Shown: positions 50,489 through 61,687, numbered from the stretch's first letter. The stretch: 64,000 bases of DNA from Marisediminitalea aggregata (GCF_900129565.1 NZ_FQWD01000005.1:385941-449940); one strand, 5' to 3'. A program made the numbers and translations. The notes: generated by a model from the letters alone, not told the origin.

Positions 50489-50815
50489 ATGAGCGACAAA
50501 ATTATCCAGTTGACTGACGATAAGTTCGAAGCAGATGTTATCAATGCTGAAGGTCCTGTGCTGGTTGACTTCTGGGCCGAGTGGTGTGGCCCTTGTAAAA
50601 TGATTGCACCTATTCTTGAAGAAATTGCAACCGATTTTGAAGGCAAGTTAACAGTTGGCAAGCTGAATGTCGATGAAAATAATGAAACTCCACCTAAATA
50701 CGGCATCCGTGGTATTCCTACCCTGTTGCTGTTTAAAGGCGGTAACGTTGCAGCGACAAAAGTAGGCGCATTGTCTAAAGCACAGTTAACTGAATTCCTT
50801 AACGCGAATCTTTAA
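50489..50815 (+). CDS. trxA: Thioredoxin 1
   Basis: 108 residues with the WCGPC active site ([15 protein letters not shown]) and the cis-Pro in [12 protein letters not shown]. Cytoplasmic disulfide reductase. GGAGAAAAGA precedes the ATG. In E. coli trxA directly precedes rho; here a U32 gene lies between. Confidence 0.96.
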   Translation: MSDKIIQLTDDKFEADVINAEGPVLVDFWAEWCGPCKMIAPILEEIATDFEGKLTVGKLNVDENNETPPKYGIRGIPTLLLFKGGNVAATKVGALSKAQLTEFLNANL

Positions 50816-50834
50816 GCGTTAATCGACGTAAAAG

Positions 50835-50857
50835 AACCGCCTCCGGGCGGTTTTTTT
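50835..50857 (+). terminator. Intrinsic terminator after trxA
   Basis: AACCGCC-TCC-GGGCGGTT followed by TTTTTT, 20 bases after the trxA stop. Confidence 0.9.
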
Positions 50858-50943
50858 GTGTCTGTTTGATCTCGGTTAATAACCGGTTTAACAATCTCGC
50901 TATGCTGTCGCGCTTCTACTGCTAAAAGAAACGACGACACATT

Positions 50944-52257
50944 ATGCGAACACCTGAGTTGCTCTCGCCAGCCGGTTCAATGAAAAACCTGGAATACGCT
51001 TTGGCGTATGGCGCCGATGCGGTCTATGCCGGCCAGCCTCGCTATTCTCTGCGAGTACGAAACAACGAATTTACCCTGGAAAAGCTGGCAGAAGCCCGTG
51101 CTTACACATGGGAAATGGGTAAAAAGCTGTATGTGGTGAACAATATTGCGCCGCATAACAGTAAGCTGAAAACCTTTGTCAGTGACCTTGGGCCGGTTGC
51201 TGCGCTGCGGCCCGATGCGATGATCATGTCTGACCCGGGCATTATTATGCTGACGCGCGAACATTTTCCCGACTTGCCAATACATCTGTCTGTGCAGGCG
51301 AATGCCGTAAACTGGGCCGCTGTGAAGTTCTGGCAGCAACAAGGTATTAAACGGGTGATATTGTCCCGCGAGTTGAGCCTTAACGAGATCGAAGAAATCC
51401 GCCAGCGCTGCCCGGATATTGAACTGGAAGTCTTTGTGCACGGTGCGCTTTGCATGGCGTATTCTGGCCGCTGCTTATTGTCGGGCTACATTAATAAACG
51501 GGATCCGAATCAGGGGGCCTGCACCAATGCTTGTCGATGGCAATACGATGTAAAACCGGCAACAACCGATGAGGTAGGGCAGTTTATTCCAAGTGATGAA
51601 GCCGTGGAACCGACGCTGGGTAAAGGTACCCCGGTGTCCCAGCCGTTTTTGATTACGGAACCGCAACGACCCGAAGAACCTATGGCCGCGTTTGAAGATG
51701 AGCACGGCACTTATATTATGAACTCGCGGGATTTGCGTGCCGTGCAGCACGTTCACCGTCTCACCGAAATCGGCGTAGATTCACTGAAAATAGAAGGGCG
51801 TACCAAGTCCTTTTATTACTGTGCCCGCACTGCTCAGGTCTACCGTAAAGCCATTGATGCTGCAGTAGCCGGACAGCCTTTTGACCCTGATTGGTATAAC
51901 GAATTAGCGCATCTGGCCAACCGGGGTTACACCGATGGATTTCTGCAACGCCACAATCATCAGGATTATCAGCAATACGAGCGGGGCAGTTCGGTAAGTA
52001 CTTCCCGGCAATTAGTTGGCGAAGTCATCAGCGAAGCGGGCGAATGGTGGTATATAGATGTAAAGAATCACTTTGCTGCCGATGACCTGATTGAAATCAT
52101 GACGCCGACTGGAAACCAGATTGTGCACTTAACGACATTGCAGTCTGCAACGGGGGAACCTGTGCTAGTAGCGCCTGGCAGTGGTTATCGGGTTCGTATT
52201 CCAAAGCCAGATGGATTGGCATCATCCCATGCCATATTGTTGCGTTGTACCGGCTAG
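50944..52257 (+). CDS. Peptidase U32 family tRNA hydroxylation protein (TrhP/YegQ-like)
   Basis: 437 residues. U32 features: PELLSPAGSMKNLEYALAYGADAVYAG, the signature EVFVHGALCMAYSGRC with its Cys residues, GACTNACRWQY and DSLKIEGRTKS. In E. coli YegQ/TrhP takes part in prephenate-dependent 5-hydroxyuridine formation at tRNA position 34; the length and C-terminal beta domain fit that subgroup. Peptidase activity is doubtful for the family. Confidence 0.85.
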   Translation: MRTPELLSPAGSMKNLEYALAYGADAVYAGQPRYSLRVRNNEFTLEKLAEARAYTWEMGKKLYVVNNIAPHNSKLKTFVSDLGPVAALRPDAMIMSDPGIIMLTREHFPDLPIHLSVQANAVNWAAVKFWQQQGIKRVILSRELSLNEIEEIRQRCPDIELEVFVHGALCMAYSGRCLLSGYINKRDPNQGACTNACRWQYDVKPATTDEVGQFIPSDEAVEPTLGKGTPVSQPFLITEPQRPEEPMAAFEDEHGTYIMNSRDLRAVQHVHRLTEIGVDSLKIEGRTKSFYYCARTAQVYRKAIDAAVAGQPFDPDWYNELAHLANRGYTDGFLQRHNHQDYQQYERGSSVSTSRQLVGEVISEAGEWWYIDVKNHFAADDLIEIMTPTGNQIVHLTTLQSATGEPVLVAPGSGYRVRIPKPDGLASSHAILLRCTG

Positions 52258-52373
52258 GTCTTCTGACTTAACAACACCTGTGAAGCCATGGTCGACGCCT
52301 TATTTAGCCGGATCTATGGCTATCGCAAAGTTTTTTTAACAATTACTCGTGAAAGGCTGGACGAGTTAAAGTT

Positions 52374-52544
52374 ATGGTGCTAACGTTACAAGGACTAGGC
52401 AAACCGTGCGGTTTACTAGCATCCTTACAAGCCTTTACCCGGCTGGCCCATACCCGGGCAACGAACCCTTTTCTATACAATTTAACGAATTTCCCAACAA
52501 GACGTTCAAAATACACAAAGACCCACCAGTATGAATCTAACTGA
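52374..52544 (+). CDS. Possible upstream ORF overlapping the rho start
   Basis: A 56-codon ORF from ATG 52374 that ends with TGA at 52542-52544, 14 bases inside rho and out of frame with it. A weak GAG lies nine bases before the ATG. E. coli rho also has a leader ORF (rhoL), but no similarity is visible, and codon use here is not distinctive. It may be chance. Confidence 0.25.
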   Translation: MVLTLQGLGKPCGLLASLQAFTRLAHTRATNPFLYNLTNFPTRRSKYTKTHQYESN

Positions 52545-53796
52545 ACTAAAGAATAAACCAATTAGCGAATTGGTAGCCCTTGCCGAAGAAATGGGCCTGG
52601 AAAACATGGCCCGTGCGAGAAAACAAGACATCATTTTCTCGATCCTCAAAACGCACGCCAAAGGCGGCGAAGACATCTTCGGCGACGGCGTCCTTGAAAT
52701 CCTTCAAGACGGCTTCGGATTTTTACGTTCAGCCGATTCATCTTACCTGGCTGGTCCGGATGACATCTATGTATCGCCAAGCCAGATTCGCCGTTTCAAC
52801 CTGCGTACTGGTGACACCATTTCCGGTAAGATTCGCCCGCCGAAAGACAGCGAGCGATACTTTGCCCTGTTAAAGATCCGCGAAGTTAACTTCGACAAGC
52901 CTGAAAACTCACGTAACAAGATTCTGTTTGAAAACTTAACGCCGCTGCACGCAAACTCACGTCTGCGTATGGAGCGTGGTAATGGTTCATCTGAAGATAT
53001 CACTGCTCGAGTTTTGGATTTGGCATCGCCAATTGGTAAAGGTCAGCGTGGTCTGATTGTTGCGCCGCCTAAAGCCGGTAAAACTTTGCTGCTGCAGAAT
53101 ATCGCGCAATCCATTGCGGCGAATCATCCTGATTGTGAACTGATGGTATTGCTGATCGACGAGCGTCCTGAAGAAGTAACGGAAATGCACCGTTTGGTTC
53201 GCGGTGAAGTTGTGGCTTCGACCTTCGATGAGCCGGCTAGCCGCCACGTTCAGGTTGCTGAGATGGTAATCGAAAAAGCCAAGCGTTTAGTTGAGCATAA
53301 GAAAGACGTGGTTATCCTGTTAGACTCAATCACGCGTCTTGCACGCGCATACAACACCGTCATCCCATCATCAGGTAAAGTACTGACCGGTGGTGTTGAC
53401 GCTAACGCTCTGCACAAGCCAAAGCGTTTCTTTGGTGCTGCGCGTAACGTTGAGGAAGGCGGTAGCTTAACCATTATAGCAACTGCACTGATTGATACCG
53501 GCTCTAAAATGGATGAAGTTATCTACGAAGAGTTTAAAGGTACTGGTAACATGGAACTGCACCTGAACCGTAAGATAGCCGAGAAGCGTGTCTTCCCTGC
53601 AATCGACTTCAACCGTTCAGGCACGCGTCGCGAAGAATTGCTGACCGGTCAGGATGAACTGCAGAAAATGTGGATCCTGCGCAAGATAGTTCATGAGATG
53701 TCTGAAATTGACGCCATGGAGTTTTTAATCAATAAACTGTCAATGACGAAGACCAACGACGAGTTCTTCGATGCGATGAAGCGTCAGAAAAGTTAA
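52531..53796 (+). CDS. rho: Transcription termination factor Rho
   Basis: Hexameric RNA-dependent ATPase. 421 residues, the usual 419-421. RNA-binding domain with [12 protein letters not shown] and GFGFLRS, Walker [15 protein letters not shown] (about 174-187), Walker [17 protein letters not shown], and Q/R-loop residues in [18 protein letters not shown]. The ATG has no strong ribosome-binding site, and the leader of about 270 bases is long, fitting autoregulation. Confidence 0.97.
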   Translation: MNLTELKNKPISELVALAEEMGLENMARARKQDIIFSILKTHAKGGEDIFGDGVLEILQDGFGFLRSADSSYLAGPDDIYVSPSQIRRFNLRTGDTISGKIRPPKDSERYFALLKIREVNFDKPENSRNKILFENLTPLHANSRLRMERGNGSSEDITARVLDLASPIGKGQRGLIVAPPKAGKTLLLQNIAQSIAANHPDCELMVLLIDERPEEVTEMHRLVRGEVVASTFDEPASRHVQVAEMVIEKAKRLVEHKKDVVILLDSITRLARAYNTVIPSSGKVLTGGVDANALHKPKRFFGAARNVEEGGSLTIIATALIDTGSKMDEVIYEEFKGTGNMELHLNRKIAEKRVFPAIDFNRSGTRREELLTGQDELQKMWILRKIVHEMSEIDAMEFLINKLSMTKTNDEFFDAMKRQKS

Positions 53797-53823
53797 TCCA
53801 CTTTTCCACGTAAACAAATATTA

Positions 53824-53853
53824 AAGCCGCTGAAATTTCAGCGGTTTTTTTTT
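53824..53853 (+). terminator. Intrinsic terminator after rho
   Basis: AAAGCCGCTGAAA/TTTCAGCGG followed by nine T residues, 28 bases past the rho stop. Confidence 0.92.
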
Positions 53854-53916
53854 CTGTAATACCTGAGCTGTTCAGGTATAGTGGAATGTACTCTGTCCTG
53901 AAAATTCGGAAATTGT

Positions 53917-55215
53917 ATGCGAAAGTTATCGATGTTATTCGCCCCTCTTGTTTTCTCTGTTGCTGCCGCAGCCCAATCCGCTGACGTAGACCGCCTTGCC
54001 GACTCGGTAGAAGCTGATGTTATAGCCTGGCGTCATCACTTGCATCAGTATCCGGAACTGTCTAACCGGGAATTCAAAACAGCAGAATACGTCGCTAAAT
54101 TTTTGCGTTCACTGGATCTTGAAGTCACTACTGGTGTGGCAAAAACCGGTGTGGTTGCCGTGTTGGACAGTGGCAAGCCCGGCCCGGTAGTGGCCTTACG
54201 TGCCGATATGGACGGCCTGCCTGTTCCTGAGCAAAACGACCTTGCATGGCGCTCAACCCAGCGCGGCGAATTTAAAGGCCAGGATGTGCCGGTAATGCAT
54301 GCTTGCGGTCACGATACGCACATGGCCATGCTCATGGGGACTGCCAGCGTATTAACTGCAATGAAGGATCAGCTAAAAGGCAAAGTGAAGTTTATATTCC
54401 AGCCTGCCGAAGAAGGTGCACCTCCGGGTGAGAAGGGCGGAGCTGAAGTGATGGTGCAGGAAGGCGTATTAAAGAATCCGGATGTGGATGTGATTTTTGG
54501 TTTACATATCAGCGCAAACGCCGACGTGGGTACTGTGAGTTATAATCCGGGCGGCACCATGGCCGCTGTGGATCCCTTTAAGATCGTTATTCATGGCAAA
54601 CAAGCGCATGGCGCCTATCCCTGGAAGAGCGTGGACCCCATCACCACCGCGGCGCAAATGATCATGTCATTACAAACCATTGTGAGCCGTGAACTCAAGC
54701 TTATCGATGACGCTGCAGTCGTTACCATTGGTTCAATTCACGGTGGCAACCGGTCTAACATCATCCCGAATGAAGTCGAAATGGTGGGCACAATTCGAAC
54801 GCTGAACCATGCTGCTCGTGAGCATGTATACGAAGCCATGGCAAGAAAAGTGAAAGGTATTGCAGATAGCATGGGCGCCACAGCGGAGCTCACACTGCCA
54901 TTGGATTACAACTATCCAATCACTTTCAATGACCCGGCACTGACGGCAAAAATGCTGCCTACTGTTGAGCGTACAGCCGGAAAAGAAAATACCATTCTGG
55001 CCAAGCCGGTAACAGGCGCAGAGGATTTTTCCTTCTATCAGGAGCAGGTGCCTGGCTTATTTATGTGGCTCGGCGGCAAACCGCTTGATGTGCCTGTAGC
55101 AGATTCACCAGCACACCATACGCCAGAATTTTACGTAGACGATTCAGGTATGAAACTGGGCGTTCGAGTGATGGCTAACCTAACCCTCGATTACATGGCG
55201 CAACACGGCGAGTAA
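53917..55215 (+). CDS. Exported M20-family amidohydrolase
   Basis: 432 residues with a signal peptide (LFAPLVFSVAAAAQS). M20D (IAA-amino-acid hydrolase / carboxypeptidase) features: WRHHLHQYPELSNREF, metal ligands in MHACGHDTHMAML, the catalytic Glu in FQPAEEG, GKQAHGAYPW and TGAEDFSFY. Probably cleaves N-acyl amino acids in the periplasm; substrate not assignable. Confidence 0.88.
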   Translation: MRKLSMLFAPLVFSVAAAAQSADVDRLADSVEADVIAWRHHLHQYPELSNREFKTAEYVAKFLRSLDLEVTTGVAKTGVVAVLDSGKPGPVVALRADMDGLPVPEQNDLAWRSTQRGEFKGQDVPVMHACGHDTHMAMLMGTASVLTAMKDQLKGKVKFIFQPAEEGAPPGEKGGAEVMVQEGVLKNPDVDVIFGLHISANADVGTVSYNPGGTMAAVDPFKIVIHGKQAHGAYPWKSVDPITTAAQMIMSLQTIVSRELKLIDDAAVVTIGSIHGGNRSNIIPNEVEMVGTIRTLNHAAREHVYEAMARKVKGIADSMGATAELTLPLDYNYPITFNDPALTAKMLPTVERTAGKENTILAKPVTGAEDFSFYQEQVPGLFMWLGGKPLDVPVADSPAHHTPEFYVDDSGMKLGVRVMANLTLDYMAQHGE

Positions 55216-55239
55216 TTCACACTAGCATCAAGAGCGAAC

Positions 55240-58023
55240 ATGGGGAAATACTTGCTAAGTCCATGGGTTCTGATTGCCATTGGAGCCTGTGTAAATCTAT
55301 TACCTGAGCCAATAGACAGTCAGGGCGTCATCTTTTTCGGTGGTGGTTTTGCCGTCACTGTTGCGCTGTTGTGCTCGACAAGATTGACACTGCTGGCAAT
55401 TGCTGTGGTTTATGGCGTATTGTTTTTGAAAGGGCATGACTGGACCTTAGTACTGTTTCTGGCCGGTCAGCCTTTGCTGATGAATCTGCTCTATGAACGC
55501 CAGGACACGCTGAACCCACTCAAAGTCGGTCTTGGGTGGTGGAGCGCGTTTACCGTCCCCATTTTTGCTGTGCTTATCATCTTGCATTTCAATGGTCGTC
55601 CGGACACTGCATTTACCGCCTATATTGTGACGTGGCTAAGCGGGGCGTTTTCCTGTTTGTTTGGGCACTTGTTATTCTTGTTTGCGGTTCGTCGAATTGA
55701 CATAGGCTATAAGCTGAAATTCAATGTCGAAGTCCTGTTTCGATATATGTTCTCGGCGTCCTTCTTTTTCGTCATCCTTTCCATGACGTATGTCTACGTC
55801 GGCCAGCTTCAGCGTCAACAGGCGGCACAAGTCAACAGTTATATGGTGCACCGGTCTCAGGTGATGGCCGAAGAGCTGTCTTCGTTTTTGGAGCGCCATG
55901 CCATGGCAATAACCAGTGCTGCGCAGTCAATTCAAATCGCCACACAATATGGCGCGACGCTCGACCAGGCTGCACCGGCTACTCTGGCTGGTTTGGCAAG
56001 AAACCACCCTGACTTCCTGACTTTCCTGGTCGCCAATATCGAAGGAGAGGTCACGCATTCTTATCCAACTAACTTGTTATTCAGAGCCAGACAGCTTGGG
56101 CGAGCAGACGTTTCCACGCGCGCTTATTTTACGGAAGCTGTTGCTACTGGCAGTACCTATGTCTCTTCAGCTATTCAGGGACGAGGCTTCGGTGATGACC
56201 CCATCGTGGCTATTTCCAGCCCAATTCGCGACGCAGAAGGTGCAATTGTGGGCATCATTGAAGGGTCTTTGAACCTGAGTAGTTTCATGGAGTACGACAG
56301 TCGTAACCTGGCGCTGTTCTGGGCTATATACAGAGACAATGCCGGCACGGTTGTCTATGCGTCGCCGGAATTGCAGATCAATCCACTGGATAAGCCTGAC
56401 ATGGATTTTTGTGCTGACTATGAATGTCAGGAGCGTGTGGATTTCCTGGACCGGAATTGGTTTGTGTCTCAGTCACTGGAGTCGACCTATGGCTGGTCGA
56501 TTACGATTCTGTTTGAGCAGGGTAGTTTTGTGGCAATGAGTACCAGTTATCTCAGGTGGGCGCTGATTTTGCTCTGTTGCCTGACACTCCTTGGGATTTT
56601 CCTGGGGGGGAAAGTGGCAAGGATATTTGCTAATCCTATCAGGGAGCTGATGTTGACGTTTGCCGGTTATTCGCCCGAGAAACAAGTACCACGCCAAACG
56701 TTTGCCAACGATACCATGCAGCTCACTGAAATTTCCGGGCTGGGTAATGAGTTTCACGAGCTTGGCGAGCGACTACTGAGAGCATTTAGCGACCTGAATG
56801 AATCCAGGAAACGACAAGGCGTGTTGAATCAGGAGCTGGAAGAACTCAACCGAACGCTGACCGAGCGGGTAGAAGAAAAGACCGCCTCTTTGGTCAAAGC
56901 GTTAGCTCAGGCAGAGGCAGCAAGTGTCGCCAAGTCACAGTTCCTGGCCAATATGTCACACGAAATTCGCACCCCCATGAATGGCATACTAGGCACCTGT
57001 GAAAATTTACTCGAAAAGCCACTAGAGCCCCATATTGGAAACCGTCTGCAGGTGATTATGCAGTCCGCTTCTAACTTGCTGTTGATCCTCGACAGTATTC
57101 TGGACTGGTCGAAAATTGAAGCGGGCAAGATGAAGGTTACCCTGCATCCTATGTCGCCCAAGAAAGTGATCAACGCCTGTATTGAAATCCATCGTCAGGC
57201 AGCAACCCGTAAACAGATCCGCTTAGACGTAAAATGGTCTGACTCGGTACCAGACATGCTTAAAGGCGATGCTGTGAAGATTAGTCAGATATTGAATAAC
57301 TTGCTGAGTAACGCGGTGAAGTTTACCGCTATTGGCGGCGTTACAGTGCAGTTGGACTATATAGACGGTCAATTGAAAATCACCATACAGGACACGGGGA
57401 TAGGTATCGACAAGTCAGAGCAATTTAAAGTCTTTGATCAGTTTGTTCAGGCCGATGCCACTACCTCACGTCAGTTCAGTGGCACCGGATTGGGACTGGC
57501 GATTACCAGCAAGCTGGTAGAGTTGATGTCGGGTAACATCAAACTCGACAGCGAGCTGGGATTGGGCACCACATTTACCGTGTCTTTGCCGATGGCGGCA
57601 ACCGACTTTGTAGAGCCGATATTCGACGAAACGCGTTTAGTTTTGCCAGCAGGGCTGAAAGTGCTGATAGTTGAAGACAACGATATTAATGCTGAAATTA
57701 TTATCGACATGCTCAAAGACGCCAAGACCAAATGCATAAGGGCAAAAAATGGTAAGGAAGCCCTCGACGTGATTGCACGGGTCGCGTTTGATTTGGTGCT
57801 TATGGATTGCCAAATGCCCATTATGGACGGTTTTACGGCCACCCGGGAGATTCGGGAAATGGACGATGACAAAGCAACGATACCGATTGTTGCACTGACT
57901 GCAAATGCGTTCGAGGATGACAGAAAGGCCTGTCTCGCAGCTGGTATGAATGATTATCTTGCCAAGCCGGTGCGCCGTGCCGACTTGTTTCAGTTAATTA
58001 TTCAATATACCAGCGGTAAGTAA
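55240..58023 (+). CDS. Hybrid sensor histidine kinase with receiver domain
   Basis: 927 residues: about five N-terminal membrane helices (MASE-like, 1-155), another helix (about 172-188), an extracytoplasmic double-Cache-like sensor (about 200-435; [30 protein letters not shown]), a further helix, HAMP-like and coiled-coil linker, HisKA ([16 protein letters not shown]), HATPase ([18 protein letters not shown]) and a C-terminal receiver ([10 protein letters not shown], phospho-Asp in [13 protein letters not shown]). No HPt domain is present, so a separate phosphotransfer protein is needed. The input signal is unknown. Confidence 0.9.
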   Translation: MGKYLLSPWVLIAIGACVNLLPEPIDSQGVIFFGGGFAVTVALLCSTRLTLLAIAVVYGVLFLKGHDWTLVLFLAGQPLLMNLLYERQDTLNPLKVGLGWWSAFTVPIFAVLIILHFNGRPDTAFTAYIVTWLSGAFSCLFGHLLFLFAVRRIDIGYKLKFNVEVLFRYMFSASFFFVILSMTYVYVGQLQRQQAAQVNSYMVHRSQVMAEELSSFLERHAMAITSAAQSIQIATQYGATLDQAAPATLAGLARNHPDFLTFLVANIEGEVTHSYPTNLLFRARQLGRADVSTRAYFTEAVATGSTYVSSAIQGRGFGDDPIVAISSPIRDAEGAIVGIIEGSLNLSSFMEYDSRNLALFWAIYRDNAGTVVYASPELQINPLDKPDMDFCADYECQERVDFLDRNWFVSQSLESTYGWSITILFEQGSFVAMSTSYLRWALILLCCLTLLGIFLGGKVARIFANPIRELMLTFAGYSPEKQVPRQTFANDTMQLTEISGLGNEFHELGERLLRAFSDLNESRKRQGVLNQELEELNRTLTERVEEKTASLVKALAQAEAASVAKSQFLANMSHEIRTPMNGILGTCENLLEKPLEPHIGNRLQVIMQSASNLLLILDSILDWSKIEAGKMKVTLHPMSPKKVINACIEIHRQAATRKQIRLDVKWSDSVPDMLKGDAVKISQILNNLLSNAVKFTAIGGVTVQLDYIDGQLKITIQDTGIGIDKSEQFKVFDQFVQADATTSRQFSGTGLGLAITSKLVELMSGNIKLDSELGLGTTFTVSLPMAATDFVEPIFDETRLVLPAGLKVLIVEDNDINAEIIIDMLKDAKTKCIRAKNGKEALDVIARVAFDLVLMDCQMPIMDGFTATREIREMDDDKATIPIVALTANAFEDDRKACLAAGMNDYLAKPVRRADLFQLIIQYTSGK

Positions 58024-58030
58024 CAGCGCG

Positions 58031-58909
58031 CTATTTTTGCTCAATCAGAGATTGTCTGAAAGCTTGAGCGGACAAGCTGATAGGTCGGCGCTTGTTAGTG
58101 ACAACCTGCCAGTTACTGTGCAGCGGGAAGTCGCGAACCTTAAGGATTTTGACGTTGTCAGTCGATGCCTGAGCCAGTGTGTGCTGTGACAATACGGCTA
58201 ATCCCATTCCCGCTGACACCGCTAATCGAATGGCCTCATTACTTTCTATTATCATGGTGTTGTTCAACGACACGCGTTTTAAATCGCAGTACTCGTCGAG
58301 GGTACGACGCGTGCCGCTGCCTTTTTCCCGTAGCAGAAACTTCTGATCAACCAGCTCACTCAGCAAACAGTCGTCAGGGCCATCATAATTAGCCGGGGCA
58401 ATAATCACTAACGGGTTTGACATGAAGGGCACACATTCCAGATCTTCGTCTTCAGGCGGATATGTGAAGATGTACAGGTCGTCCCGGTTTTGTGACAGAC
58501 GCTCTATAATTTGCGCGCGGTTCCCAACGGTAAAGCGCACATCAATATTGGGGTGCTGATTACAAAACGGGCTCAAAAAGGGCGGAATGATGTACTTGGC
58601 AGTGGTCACCACTGCGAGTTTAAGTGAACCAACCTCAACGCCCTGTAAAGCACTGATTTGACTGTTGAGCTTTTCCTGCGAAGTAAGGACTTCCTGAGCG
58701 CAGCGATACACCGCTTCCCCCGCCTCGGTTAACTGAATTTTGCCTTGATAGTGTTCTACCAGCGGCAAGCCAACAATACTGGTTAGCTTTTTTAACTGCA
58801 GTGACACCGTTGGCTGAGACAGTGATAATGCATTTGATGCGGCGGTGACGGATCCACTGTCTACGACCTGTTGAAAAACTTCTAGTAAACGAAACGTCAG
58901 GGTATTCAT
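58031..58909 (-). CDS. LysR-family transcriptional regulator (CbbR/CysB-like group)
   Basis: 292 residues: N-terminal winged helix (FQQVVDSGSVTAASNALSLSQPTVSLQLKKL), then a periplasmic-binding-type effector domain (GSLKLAVVTTAKYIIPPFL onward). The effector domain resembles the CbbR/RbcR-type subgroup; no carbon-fixation genes are in the window. Target genes are not evident. An AT-rich stretch with ATA/TAT dyads precedes its start (58920-58980), suitable for autoregulation. Confidence 0.85.
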   Translation of the reverse strand: MNTLTFRLLEVFQQVVDSGSVTAASNALSLSQPTVSLQLKKLTSIVGLPLVEHYQGKIQLTEAGEAVYRCAQEVLTSQEKLNSQISALQGVEVGSLKLAVVTTAKYIIPPFLSPFCNQHPNIDVRFTVGNRAQIIERLSQNRDDLYIFTYPPEDEDLECVPFMSNPLVIIAPANYDGPDDCLLSELVDQKFLLREKGSGTRRTLDEYCDLKRVSLNNTMIIESNEAIRLAVSAGMGLAVLSQHTLAQASTDNVKILKVRDFPLHSNWQVVTNKRRPISLSAQAFRQSLIEQK

Positions 58910-59196
58910 GAACGGCTCACTCTGAAAATATTGATATAAAAATAGAACAAAAATGCATTTATTTCTATCTATATTTTGTCGGACGTGTCTATGAGGGGCA
59001 ACCGCTATGGGTTAAAGCCAGTAATTCCCGGGCTCTGTTGCAGTTTCTGCTTGCCAGTGAAATACACAGAAATATAGACATTGGGCCAGGCTGGCTATGG
59101 GCAAACGAGCGAAAATACGCTAATATCGGCCGCTTTTCGAGCGCTGTGTATTATTCCAGCACCTGTTGAATACAGCTAGCCAGTGAGGACAGCATC

Positions 59197-59682
59197 ATGG
59201 CAAAAGTCGCGATCGTTATGGGGTCTACATCAGATTGGCCTACCATGCAGAATGCCGCGTTAATGTTAAAGCAATTTGGCGTTGAGTTTGAAGCCCAGGT
59301 TGTATCGGCTCACCGTACTCCGAATCTGCTGGTAGAGTTTGCCGAAACGGCGGAAGAGAAAGGCTTTTGTGCCATTATTGCCGGCGCCGGTGGTGCTGCG
59401 CATCTACCGGGTATGATTGCCGCACACACACACCTGCCAGTCTTTGGTTGTCCGGTAAAGTCGAAGGCGTTAAACGGCCTCGATTCACTGCTTTCTATTG
59501 TGCAGATGCCTAAAGGCGTCGCAGTAGGCACGCTGGCGATCGGCGAGGCGGGTGCAGCAAACGCGGGCTTGTTGGCTGCGCAAGTGGTTGCACTTCAGGA
59601 TGCCGATGTTCGTGACGCTGTGATTGCGTTTAGAAAAGCACAGACCGACACGGTGTTAGCAAGCGGTAAACTGGAGTTATAA
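59197..59682 (+). CDS. purE: N5-carboxyaminoimidazole ribonucleotide mutase
   Basis: Purine synthesis, moves the carboxylate of N5-CAIR to give CAIR. 161 residues, bacterial class I size. [21 protein letters not shown] (catalytic His) and [15 protein letters not shown] are diagnostic. GAGGACAG upstream of the ATG. Two bases before purK. Confidence 0.95.
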   Translation: MAKVAIVMGSTSDWPTMQNAALMLKQFGVEFEAQVVSAHRTPNLLVEFAETAEEKGFCAIIAGAGGAAHLPGMIAAHTHLPVFGCPVKSKALNGLDSLLSIVQMPKGVAVGTLAIGEAGAANAGLLAAQVVALQDADVRDAVIAFRKAQTDTVLASGKLEL

Positions 59683-59684
59683 AC

Positions 59685-60833
59685 ATGCAAGTGCTGGTAT
59701 ACGGTGCCGGACAGTTGGCACAAATGATGTATTTGGACGGTGCTGCGTTAGGGATTGATGTACAGGCAGTTGATGTTAGCAATAACACGGTTGTGCATCC
59801 GGTGAGTAAACAACCTCTGGATTGCTCACTGGAACAAGCTATTGAACGCGCAGATGTCCTCACCGTCGAATTTGAGCACGTGCCTGAGGCGTTGCTCGAG
59901 ACCGCTGAGCAATCCGGCAAGCTGCATCCGAATAAAGACGCCATTTTGGTTGGCGCAGATCGGGTGCGTGAAAAAGCATTGCTTGAACGCTTGAATATTC
60001 CGAATTGTGCTCACCGCATTGTGACCGATTTAACGCAACTCGATGAGTGTGTTGAAGCACTGGGCGAACGTCTGATTATAAAAGCCAGTCGCGACGGGTA
60101 CGACGGCTACGGTCAGTGGCGCTTGAGCCAAAAAGCCGATTTACCGGCACTAAAGAAACAGCTTGAAGGGCTGGATCTGGTTCGCGTACCACTGGTAGTA
60201 GAGCAAATGCTGAAGTTCGACCGTGAAGTGTCACTGATTGGTGCTCGCAACGTGAGCGGCGATATCAAAGTGTACCCACTGGCAGAAAACCTGCACTACC
60301 AGGGCCAGTTACATGTATCTGTTGCACCAGCAACAAATAGCGATGATGCGCTTACCGCCAAAGCGCTGGAGATTTTCAGTAAGCTGGTGGAAGGCATGGA
60401 TTATGTCGGTGTGCTGGCGGTTGAATTGTTCCAGTGTGGCGACACATTACTGGTTAACGAACTGGCTCCGCGGGTACACAACTCCGGTCACTGGACCCAG
60501 GCCGGTGCCGATACCAGTCAGTTTGAGAATCATTTACGTGCTGTGCTGGATTTGCCGTTGGGTGATACTACGAACATCGGCGGCGATGCTGCGGTAAGTG
60601 CCATGGTGAATATCATTGGTTGCGACGACCACGATTTGGCGCTGTTGGGTCTGCCAGGCGTACATTTTAATTGGTATGGCAAAACGGTACGCAACAAGCG
60701 CAAAATGGGTCATATCAACGTAACAGCGTCGGGCTATAAGGCATTGGGGAGTAAACTGGAGCAACTTTCCGGCTATTTGTCTGCTGATCATTTCCCCGAA
60801 TTAGTGGATGAAGCCGCTCGCTTGCAAAAGTAA
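59685..60833 (+). CDS. purK: N5-carboxyaminoimidazole ribonucleotide synthetase
   Basis: ATP-grasp ligase carboxylating AIR with bicarbonate. 382 residues; LVYGAGQLAQMMYLDGAALG, the ATP-grasp Gly loop SRDGYDGYGQW, and the Mg-site NELAPRVHNSGHWTQAG are visible. Co-transcribed with purE. Its TAA stop is immediately followed by the tRNA-Thr promoter. Confidence 0.95.
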   Translation: MQVLVYGAGQLAQMMYLDGAALGIDVQAVDVSNNTVVHPVSKQPLDCSLEQAIERADVLTVEFEHVPEALLETAEQSGKLHPNKDAILVGADRVREKALLERLNIPNCAHRIVTDLTQLDECVEALGERLIIKASRDGYDGYGQWRLSQKADLPALKKQLEGLDLVRVPLVVEQMLKFDREVSLIGARNVSGDIKVYPLAENLHYQGQLHVSVAPATNSDDALTAKALEIFSKLVEGMDYVGVLAVELFQCGDTLLVNELAPRVHNSGHWTQAGADTSQFENHLRAVLDLPLGDTTNIGGDAAVSAMVNIIGCDDHDLALLGLPGVHFNWYGKTVRNKRKMGHINVTASGYKALGSKLEQLSGYLSADHFPELVDEAARLQK

Positions 60834-60835
60834 GC

Positions 60836-60863
60836 TTGACATTCACGCCGTCCAGCATAAAAT
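60836..60863 (+). promoter_or_regulatory. tRNA-Thr promoter
   Basis: Consensus -35 TTGACA (60836-60841), 16-base spacer, TAAAAT (60858-60863) and a GC-rich discriminator (GCAGCGCGC). It begins three bases after the purK stop. Confidence 0.7.
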
Positions 60864-60904
60864 GCAGCGCGCTTACCGAGAAGGTAGGCGCACAAAATTA
60901 ATGG

Positions 60905-60980
<76 letters not shown>

Positions 60981-61129
60981 TTTCCCCCTTTTCTCAAATC
61001 GTTTTTTCCAATCAGGCGAATCGCCTGTTCAAGATCAACATTCAGCTATTTCTTGCTTGTTTTAACAGGCTTTTATCGTCTACATTGATAGTCATCAACT
61101 GATGACGAAAAACAAGGCTGGTGTCTGGA

Positions 61130-61609
61130 ATGTCAACGTTTAAACGCGCTTTTGCGGTGTGCCTGTGTGTATTTAGCCTGATGGGACTCCAATGGGTAAA
61201 TGCCATGCAAGGCGTTATGGTTCATAATGTCAAAGCCCGGGCCACGTTTGCCATGGCAACAACCGCTGCGGTGTATTTCACGGTTATGAACCACAGTGAC
61301 AAAGCGGTTACGCTCACCGGCGTGAGCGTGGATGAATCCATTGCTGCAGATGCCCAGCTTCACACCACGGTGATGGACGGCGACATGATGAAGATGCGAC
61401 AAATCACCGATGGCATCGACGTAGCGCCCGGCGCAATGGTTGAATTCAAGTCGGGTAGTTACCATGTCATGCTTATGGGCCTGGTAAAGCCGTTAGTGGA
61501 GGGAGCGTCATTTGACCTGACCCTCACCTTTGCAAATCAGCCGTCCATGACTACCACGGTTACTGTTGGCGCGGGCGCTGGTGAGCACTCTCATCACCAC
61601 CACGAGTAA
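61130..61609 (+). CDS. Periplasmic copper chaperone, PCu(A)C family
   Basis: About 159 residues from ATG 61130 (GTG 61121 also possible). Signal peptide ending WVNA. The PCuAC copper site is present in order: AQLHTTVMDGDMMKM (His and Met ligands) and SYHVMLMGL (second His and Met). A His-rich tail (HSHHHHE) adds metal binding. The family delivers copper to cytochrome oxidase CuA sites. It stands alone between tRNA-Thr and dps. Confidence 0.88.
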   Translation: MSTFKRAFAVCLCVFSLMGLQWVNAMQGVMVHNVKARATFAMATTAAVYFTVMNHSDKAVTLTGVSVDESIAADAQLHTTVMDGDMMKMRQITDGIDVAPGAMVEFKSGSYHVMLMGLVKPLVEGASFDLTLTFANQPSMTTTVTVGAGAGEHSHHHHE

Positions 61610-61687
61610 TGCTTTTCGAGGAAACGAATCCAATTGGGCGTTTTCCCTCTATAAACAATGCAATAAATTAACGCTAAGGAGTTAATG

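Noticed and set aside
59080..59196. PurR operator before purE
   Set aside because: GCAAACGAGCG is only half of the consensus palindrome; the other half is missing.
61005..61035. Terminator after tRNA-Thr
   Set aside because: CAGGCG-AAT-CGCCTG is a neat hairpin but is followed by TTCAAG rather than a T-run; tRNA ends are also made by processing.
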